Of a stretch of DNA of 35,997 nucleotides, positions 28,045-33,621 are shown in pieces; position 1 is the stretch's first letter, and the number at the start of each line of letters is the position of its first letter. The notes under the pieces were generated by a model. That model was given only the letters and a program-made list of their open reading frames with translations. It did not search any database and had not been told where the DNA came from. This stretch comes from Clostridia bacterium (GTDB lineage: Bacteria; Bacillota; Clostridia; Oscillospirales; CAG-272), in contig JAFYBN010000069.1 of assembly GCA_017540175.1 (NCBI GenBank), positions 1-35,997 on the forward strand, written 5' to 3'. A program made the position numbers and the translations under genes.

Positions 28045-30138
28045 ATGTTCGAGAAGTACAAGACTTTTTCCTATGACTTCGCCGGCAAGCCCCTCGTGAT
28101 CGAGACGGGCAAGATGGCGGGTCTCGCCAACGGTTCGGTTCTCGTCCGTTACGGCGACACGGCCATTCTCGCCTGCGCTACCGCTTCCGCGAAGCCCCGC
28201 GACGGCATCGATTTTCTTCCCCTGTCCATTGATTTCGAAGAGAGACTGTACGCGGTCGGCCGCATCCCCGGCTCCTACCTCAAGAGAGAGGGCAGACCGA
28301 CCGAAAAGGCGATCCTGACCGCCCGCGTCATCGACCGTCCCATCCGTCCCCTGTTCCCGAAGGATCTCCGCAACGACGTCGTGATCTCCCTCCTCGTCCT
28401 CGCGGTCGACCATGACGCTTCCCCGGAAATCGCCGGCATGATCGGCGCGTCCATCGCCCTTTCCATTTCCGATATTCCGTGGAACGGCCCGATCGGCGGC
28501 GTGTTCGTCGGACTGACCGAGGAAGAAGGACTCATCATCAACCCGACCGCCGAGCAGAGAGAGCGTTCCTCCCTCGAGCTCACTGTCGCCGGCACGAAGA
28601 AGAAGGTCGTCATGATCGAAGCGGGCGCCGCCGAAGTCAGCGACGACAAGATGTTCGAAGCGATCATGCTCGCGCATGAGGAAATCAAGAAGCTCACCGA
28701 TTTCATCGACTCCATCGTCGCCGAAGTCGGCAAGCCGAAGTTCGAATATCCCTCCTGCGAGCTCGACCACGACATGTTTGACGAGATCTTCGCGTACTGC
28801 GAGTCCGCCGTCATGGAAGCGCTCGACACGGACGACAAGACCGTGCGCGACGCGAAGATGAAGCCCATCGAAGACGACATCCTCGCGAAGTTCTCCGAAA
28901 AGTACGAAACGCTCGAGACCCAGCTTCCCGAGCTCATCTACAAGATCCAGAAGAAGATCGTCCGCCGCTGGCTCCTGAACGACAAGAAGCGCGTGGACGG
29001 CAGACGCATGGACCAGATCCGTCCCCTCGCCGCCGAAGTTCACCTCTTCGACCGCGACCACGGTTCCGGCATGTTCACCAGAGGTCAGACGCAGGTCCTC
29101 ACCATCGCGACCCTCGGCTCCATCGCGGACGTGCAGATGCTTGACGGCATTTCCGAAGAGGAAACCAAGCGCTATATGCACCACTACAACATGCCCGGCT
29201 ATTCCACGGGCGAAGCCAAGGCGTCCCGCAGCCCCGGACGGCGTGAGATCGGTCACGGCGCGCTCGCCGAGCGTTCCCTCATTCCGGTCCTTCCTTCCGT
29301 TGAGGAATTCCCCTACGCCATCCGCTGCGTCTCCGAGGTCATCAGCTCCAACGGCTCCACCTCCCAGGCTTCCGTCTGCGGCTCCACCCTCGCCCTCATG
29401 GACGCGGGCGTTCCGATCAAGGCTCCCGTCGCCGGTATCTCCTGCGGTCTGATCACCGCCGAGGACGGCACCTGGACGACCATGATCGACATTCAGGGTC
29501 TTGAAGACTTCTACGGCGACATGGACTTCAAGGTCGCGGGCACCCACAAGGGCATCACCGCCATCCAGATGGACCTCAAGATCGACGGCCTCACGCCCGA
29601 GATCATCCGCGAAGCGCTCGCCGTCACCCACAAGGGCCGCGATTATATCATCGACGAGGTTCTTCTGAAGGCCATCCCCGCGCCGCGTCCGGAGGTTTCC
29701 GAATACGCGCCGAAGATGATCTCCATGAAGATCCCGGTCGAGAAGATCTCCGAAGTCATCGGCACCAAGGGCAAGGTCATTCAGGGCATTCAGGCGGATA
29801 CCGGCACCAAGGTCGACATCGAGGACGACGGCTCGGTCTTCATCTCCGGCATCGAGAAAGCCGGGATCGAAGCTGCCCGCAAGATCATCGAGGGCATCAT
29901 TTTCGAGCCCGAAGTCGGCGCGATTTACGAAGGCGTCGTGACCCGCATCATTCCGATCGGCGCGTTCGTCGAGTTCGCCCCGAAGAAGGAAGGCATGGTC
30001 CACATCTCCAAGCTCGATAAGAAGCGCACGGAAAAGGTCGAGGACGTCTGCAACGTCGGCGACCGCATCCGCGTCAAATATCTCGGCACGGACGAGAAGG
30101 GCCGCATGAACCTCTCCCGCCGCGACGCGATGGATTGA
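28045..30138 (+). CDS. pnp: Polynucleotide phosphorylase
   Basis: PNPase degrades RNA 3' to 5' with phosphate, releasing nucleoside diphosphates, and can add tails in reverse. The 697-residue protein has two RNase PH domains (the first from residue 1, the second beginning near NDKKRVDGRRMDQIRPL) around a helical linker. A KH domain (ISEVIGTKGKVIQGIQADTGTKVDIEDDG) and a C-terminal S1 domain (YEGVVTRIIPIGAFVEFAPKKEGMVHISKL) follow. The catalytic-region motifs GRREIGHGALAERSL and SSNGSTSQASVCGSTLALMDAGV are intact. GAAAGGCAG precedes the ATG. The gene follows rpsO and ends in a good terminator. Confidence 0.98.
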   Translation: MFEKYKTFSYDFAGKPLVIETGKMAGLANGSVLVRYGDTAILACATASAKPRDGIDFLPLSIDFEERLYAVGRIPGSYLKREGRPTEKAILTARVIDRPIRPLFPKDLRNDVVISLLVLAVDHDASPEIAGMIGASIALSISDIPWNGPIGGVFVGLTEEEGLIINPTAEQRERSSLELTVAGTKKKVVMIEAGAAEVSDDKMFEAIMLAHEEIKKLTDFIDSIVAEVGKPKFEYPSCELDHDMFDEIFAYCESAVMEALDTDDKTVRDAKMKPIEDDILAKFSEKYETLETQLPELIYKIQKKIVRRWLLNDKKRVDGRRMDQIRPLAAEVHLFDRDHGSGMFTRGQTQVLTIATLGSIADVQMLDGISEEETKRYMHHYNMPGYSTGEAKASRSPGRREIGHGALAERSLIPVLPSVEEFPYAIRCVSEVISSNGSTSQASVCGSTLALMDAGVPIKAPVAGISCGLITAEDGTWTTMIDIQGLEDFYGDMDFKVAGTHKGITAIQMDLKIDGLTPEIIREALAVTHKGRDYIIDEVLLKAIPAPRPEVSEYAPKMISMKIPVEKISEVIGTKGKVIQGIQADTGTKVDIEDDGSVFISGIEKAGIEAARKIIEGIIFEPEVGAIYEGVVTRIIPIGAFVEFAPKKEGMVHISKLDKKRTEKVEDVCNVGDRIRVKYLGTDEKGRMNLSRRDAMD

Positions 30139-30166
30139 GCGAACGGAATCGAATAAACAAACGCAA

Positions 30167-30205
30167 AGCTCCGGCATATCAGTTTGCCGGAGCTCTTGTA
30201 TTTTT
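30167..30205 (+). terminator. Intrinsic terminator after pnp
   Basis: AGCTCCGGCA (30167-30176) and TGCCGGAGCT (30185-30194) form a perfect 10-bp stem with an 8-nt loop, followed by CTTGTATTTTT. Confidence 0.9.
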
Positions 30206-30207
30206 CT

Positions 30208-30245
30208 AAAAAAGAGAAGGGAGACCGGCGCTGAGCCGATCTCCC
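30208..30245 (-). terminator. Intrinsic terminator after the permease gene
   Basis: On the minus strand GGGAGATCGGC pairs with GCCGGTCTCCC (11 bp, one G-U) around a 5-nt loop, followed by TTCTCTTTTTT. It closes the mtmB-like/permease transcript. Confidence 0.88.
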
Positions 30246-30266
30246 GGGATGTTTTACGGAATGCGA

Positions 30267-31874
30267 TTATACGTATTCGAAATCGTCCGCCGCCTTGAAC
30301 CACTTGCCCTCGCCGAAGCTGAGACCGAAGAGGATGACCGCCACGATCAGCCAGCCGATCATGAAGGGAGAGGTGTAGTAGAAGCCGAGCGCCGCGTGAT
30401 GGATGAAGCCGAAGAGCGAAAGCACCGCGCCGGAAAACGCGATCAGCGACGCGCTCTTCAGCTTGCGGTCGATCATGAAGACGCACATCGAGCCGAGCAA
30501 AATGCCGATGATGATCGCTCCGGATTTGACGGCGGGAACGCCGTTCCACATCGCGCCGTTGTCGAGAAGGGTCTTGGAAACGTCGAAACCTTCAACAAGG
30601 AAACCTTTCATTCCCGTTTCGGGAATGATCGAAGAGAAGATCCCAGCTTCCGTTCCCCCGATTGCCATCGAACCGGTCGCGACGGCAGCTTCGATCTGTG
30701 TAAACAGATAGTCCGCAATCGAGGGGACCATGGCAATGGCGATCGCCGCGTAGTGCTTGGGTTTGCATTCCTTGAACGCCTGCGCAACCATGATGACCGC
30801 GCACCACAGGAAGGTGATCGCGACGACGGCCGGAGGAACAAGATCGTCTAAGACCGTGAAGAGGCCGAAGATACCCGCCAGCCCGAGCACGATGCCGGAA
30901 ATCCAGCTGTAAGCCGCGCCAGCGTTCGTCTTTTTCAGACCGGGATGACCGAGCCATACGGTGTTCGGCACGACGCCGCCGAAGAGGGAGGAAATCATCG
31001 TGCAGATACCGTCGGCAAACTGCGCCTCGCGGACATTGTAGCCGTCGCCCGCGGCATTCGCGGATTCCACGTTGTCCATCGTTTCGATGAAGTTGTAGAT
31101 CTCAACCGGGATGACGACCGTGAGGTATGGCGCGACATAGGCGAAACCGTTTATCAGGGACTGGACCGTGTTTACGGGGTTCGGGAAATAGAAGCCGACC
31201 TGCGTGAAGTCGAAGGTGGTGCGACCGAGGCAGATCGCGTACACGATGCCGCCCACGATGGCGATCATAAAGGGAGAAATCTTTTTCGGGAAGAGATAGC
31301 CGGCGAAGAGACCGAGCATGGCGACCGCCAGAATGGGCAGACCCACGACGGGATCGCTGAAGACGTCGAACACGCCTTCCGTCGCCATCCAGATGAAGCC
31401 GATGCCGGCGACGGTGCCGAGCAGGGCGGCGCGGGGCAGGTGCTTTTTGACCCAGGGTCCGATGAAGCCGCCGAGGAATTCAACAAAGCCGCCGATGAAG
31501 CACGCCGCCATCGCCGCGCCCCATTCGACCTCGGGATCGCCGATCGAATAGTGGATCGGACCGATGACGCCGAACAGGATGACGAACATCGCGGGTGTGG
31601 AGATGCCGGAGGGCAGCGCCGTGACGTCCGCGCGCTGGAGCTTGGCGGACAGCTTGTGCGCCATCCAGGCGTAATACAGACCTCCGCAGAGCAGACCGAT
31701 GGACAGACCGGGAATGACGCGCCCGAAGATGATTTCCGCGGGCCATTCATAGGAGTACTGCAGGGTTGCGATGATGATGATGTAGTTGACGATATTGTTG
31801 GTGATCATATACGTCAACCCGCCCACATCCCCTCTCGTAAAGAACGGGATCAGGCTCTTCTTCTTTGCTTCCAA
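30267..31874 (-). CDS. Nucleobase-type permease (NCS2/AzgA-like)
   Basis: A 535-residue polytopic membrane protein with roughly 12-14 hydrophobic segments. The order FTRGDVGGLTYMITNNIVNYIIIIATL, then PSGISTPAMFVILFGVIG, GVVPNTVWLGHPGLKKTNAGAAYSWISGIVLG and MVPSIADYLFTQIEAA resembles the purine/xanthine-uracil permease superfamily, especially the longer AzgA-like proteins. The cargo is not known. The start is a TTG with AGGGGGAA upstream, and the N-terminus fits the family. It lies 50 bp after the MtmB-like gene and shares its transcript up to the terminator at 30208. The pairing suggests it imports the substrate of that enzyme. Confidence 0.8.
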   Translation of the reverse strand: MEAKKKSLIPFFTRGDVGGLTYMITNNIVNYIIIIATLQYSYEWPAEIIFGRVIPGLSIGLLCGGLYYAWMAHKLSAKLQRADVTALPSGISTPAMFVILFGVIGPIHYSIGDPEVEWGAAMAACFIGGFVEFLGGFIGPWVKKHLPRAALLGTVAGIGFIWMATEGVFDVFSDPVVGLPILAVAMLGLFAGYLFPKKISPFMIAIVGGIVYAICLGRTTFDFTQVGFYFPNPVNTVQSLINGFAYVAPYLTVVIPVEIYNFIETMDNVESANAAGDGYNVREAQFADGICTMISSLFGGVVPNTVWLGHPGLKKTNAGAAYSWISGIVLGLAGIFGLFTVLDDLVPPAVVAITFLWCAVIMVAQAFKECKPKHYAAIAIAMVPSIADYLFTQIEAAVATGSMAIGGTEAGIFSSIIPETGMKGFLVEGFDVSKTLLDNGAMWNGVPAVKSGAIIIGILLGSMCVFMIDRKLKSASLIAFSGAVLSLFGFIHHAALGFYYTSPFMIGWLIVAVILFGLSFGEGKWFKAADDFEYV

Positions 31875-31906
31875 GATGATGTTCCCCCTTTAAAGATAAT
31901 ATATCT

Positions 31907-31921
31907 GCGCGGACTCCGCGC
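31907..31921 (-). other. Hairpin between the MtmB-like gene and the permease gene
   Basis: GCGCGGA and TCCGCGC flank a single base in the 50-bp gap, immediately next to the stop codon of the upstream gene. There is no T-run. As RNA it needs a larger loop than one base, so the usable stem is about 6 bp; it may protect the upstream message. Confidence 0.4.
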
Positions 31922-31924
31922 GGG

Positions 31925-33289
31925 TTACAGGTTCACACCGAGGGAGCGCAGCTCTTCACATACCTCGTTGTACAGTCCGAGCCAGAATTCCTTCGGTTCA
32001 CCGTCCTCGCCGTAGACCTCGTCGAAGGAGAAGCCCTCGTTGCCCGCGGCAAAGATGTGCTCGTACTCGCCGAGCAGCTTTCGGATGATCGGTTCCGCCT
32101 GTTCGCGGGTCATGCCCTGCGCGGCGGCGGCCTTTCCGACTTCTCCCATGAGACGCGCTTCCAGTCCGGAGCAGTTGGGCTTCAGACCGTCGCAGGAGCC
32201 GACGCCTTCAAGGTGACCGCCGGAAACCGTGATCGCAAGGGCGTTCGCCGCGACCTCGAGCAAAAGCTCCTTCGTGCCCGCGCCGCTCTTCGGATAGATA
32301 TCGCAGATGATGACGGCGGGAGCCGCTGAGCTGAACGCCTGACAGACGACGCTCGAGAGCCACATGCATTCGGGCGTCGAGGTGGCGATATGCTTGATGT
32401 GGATGGGGTGGCAGAGGTGGTAATCCGCGCGGCCGATCAGGGAATCGGCGAGCAGGGAAGCGATCATACAGACCGCCGCGCCCTCCGGACCGCCCGCAAG
32501 TCCTCCGACCATGACGCAGGCGAGGGAGGCGTTGAGCAGACGCACGGGCGTTTCCATGGCGTTCGCCACGCGGATGAGGTTGTCGTTCGTCATGATCAGC
32601 TCGTTGTTGAGCGCGATGAGATGCGCGTCGCCGTCCTGGAACCCGCCGGGCGTCATCGCCGCAAGGTCGCCGATCTCCGATACGCTGCTTTCCGCGGCGA
32701 GCCGCCCGATGCCGGGTCTTCCGACCTTTAAGCAGATCTCATTCAGGTATTTCATTTCGCGTCTGAGCGCGAGCACCTCCGAGGGGGAGGCGCGCACCAC
32801 GTCGAAGCCGTCGACTTCGACAATGGAGCCGCAGGTCACCATGTCCACGACGGGCTCCTTCGCCCATGAGGTCACGGTCTTCTGAAACAGTTCCTCGGTC
32901 ATGGGACAGCCGGGATTGCCTGCGACCACGCCGGGCAGAACGGAAGAGTCCGGCACGCGCGGCTCAAAGGTATAGGCGTCCGCGCCGCGCCCGACCGTCA
33001 CTGCTTTCGGCATATTCTTCGCGGCTTCAAGGATTTCCTCCCGCGTGAAGCGGATGACGCGTCCCGTCGACTGGTTGTACACGCCGGAGCGGACGAGGAG
33101 CTCGACGGCGGCGTCGAAATAGGCTTTTGCCTCATCGGCGTCATGAAGAAGCAGGGCGTCGTCGTCCCGTTCCAGCTCGAACTCCTCCACGACGTCCATG
33201 ATGGGCATGACCACATGATCCATGTCCCAGTTGTCCTTTGTCACCGCTTCCCCGGTATAGGAGCGGTTCACAAGCTCTAAAAAGTGCAC
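31925..33289 (-). CDS. MtmB-family methylamine:corrinoid methyltransferase homologue without pyrrolysine
   Basis: A 454-residue homologue of monomethylamine methyltransferase MtmB (458 residues in Methanosarcina), which moves a methyl group from methylamine to a corrinoid protein. Similarity is seen in EPVVDMVTCGSIVEVDG, VGRPGIGRLAAESSVSEIGDLAAMTPGGF, YHLCHPIHIKHIATSTPE and GLEARLMGEVGKAAA. MtmB has pyrrolysine (UAG codon) 16 residues after the start of GRPG. Here the ungapped equivalent is I206, an ATC codon (32674-32672), and the frame has no internal TAG. The start is the GTG at 33289, seven bases after GGAGG, which gives almost exactly the MtmB length. No corrinoid protein, RamA-like activator or pyl gene lies nearby. 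The substrate is unknown and probably not monomethylamine. Confidence 0.85.
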   Translation of the reverse strand: MHFLELVNRSYTGEAVTKDNWDMDHVVMPIMDVVEEFELERDDDALLLHDADEAKAYFDAAVELLVRSGVYNQSTGRVIRFTREEILEAAKNMPKAVTVGRGADAYTFEPRVPDSSVLPGVVAGNPGCPMTEELFQKTVTSWAKEPVVDMVTCGSIVEVDGFDVVRASPSEVLALRREMKYLNEICLKVGRPGIGRLAAESSVSEIGDLAAMTPGGFQDGDAHLIALNNELIMTNDNLIRVANAMETPVRLLNASLACVMVGGLAGGPEGAAVCMIASLLADSLIGRADYHLCHPIHIKHIATSTPECMWLSSVVCQAFSSAAPAVIICDIYPKSGAGTKELLLEVAANALAITVSGGHLEGVGSCDGLKPNCSGLEARLMGEVGKAAAAQGMTREQAEPIIRKLLGEYEHIFAAGNEGFSFDEVYGEDGEPKEFWLGLYNEVCEELRSLGVNL

Positions 33290-33351
33290 GGCAATACCTC
33301 CGTCATGCAGAATGATGCGCGGTTCGCGCGAACAGAGCGGACCGCAGACGC

Positions 33352-33372
33352 GCCGAACGATGGACGTTCGGC
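33352..33372 (-). other. Leader hairpin of the MtmB-like transcript
   Basis: GCCGAACG and CGTTCGGC form an 8-bp perfect stem with a 5-nt loop about 15-35 nt after the predicted start, in a leader of about 97 nt. A second 12-bp palindrome (33322-33333) follows. Function unknown. Confidence 0.5.
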
Positions 33373-33392
33373 ACGATCGGACTCCGATTTCC

Positions 33393-33421
33393 ATTATAGA
33401 CTTTTTTTCGCCTCCTGTCAA
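33393..33421 (-). promoter_or_regulatory. Consensus promoter of the MtmB-like/permease operon
   Basis: On the minus strand, TTGACA (33416-33421), 17 nt and TATAAT (33393-33398), a perfect housekeeping promoter. Two palindromes lie just upstream at 33434-33463. A promoter this strong usually needs repression, so those are operator candidates. Confidence 0.88.
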
Positions 33422-33545
33422 GGCTTGTCCGTACACGCGCGGGCGCGTGGAACAAAATTTTGTATTGTTCGGCACAGCGTCGGAGAAAAACGGAACCGGA
33501 AAGAACCGCACCCCGAGCGGCTGCGTTTCAATAAGAAGGTTATCC

Positions 33546-33574
33546 TTGACTTTTCGGCCGGTTTCCTGTATAAT
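33546..33574 (+). promoter_or_regulatory. Promoter of the SLH protein gene
   Basis: TTGACT (33546-33551), 17 nt and TATAAT (33569-33574). The expected start is near 33581, about 40 nt before the ATG, which has AAGGAG in front. Confidence 0.85.
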
Positions 33575-33621
33575 AACCCGGAAGTAATCTTTCGATCATC
33601 CATGCAAAGGAGAATATCATC

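Larger units (their letters stand above)
33290..33621. other. 332-bp divergent regulatory region
   Basis: There is no gene here. It contains the promoters of the MtmB-like gene and the SLH protein gene and at least four palindromes. Three may be operators and one is an RNA hairpin: GTTCGCGCGAAC (33322-33333), GCCGAACG-N5-CGTTCGGC (33352-33372), CACGCGC-GG-GCGCGTG (33434-33449) and ACAAAATTTTGT (33452-33463). I find no cobalamin riboswitch box in the leader. Confidence 0.6.

Noticed and set aside
27940-30549. 869-codon open frame on the minus strand
   Set aside because: It lies antisense to pnp, which is unmistakable. Its composition (Asp/His/Gly/Val-rich, repetitive) is what antisense reading of GC-rich coding DNA gives.
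33290-33386. Cobalamin riboswitch in the leader of the MtmB-like gene
   Set aside because: Expected because of the corrinoid link, but the leader is under 100 nt and I see no conserved B12-box-like sequence.
31925-33511. Longer start for the MtmB-like protein
   Set aside because: The extra 74 codons run through the promoter and leader; the GTG at 33289 has GGAGG and gives the family length.
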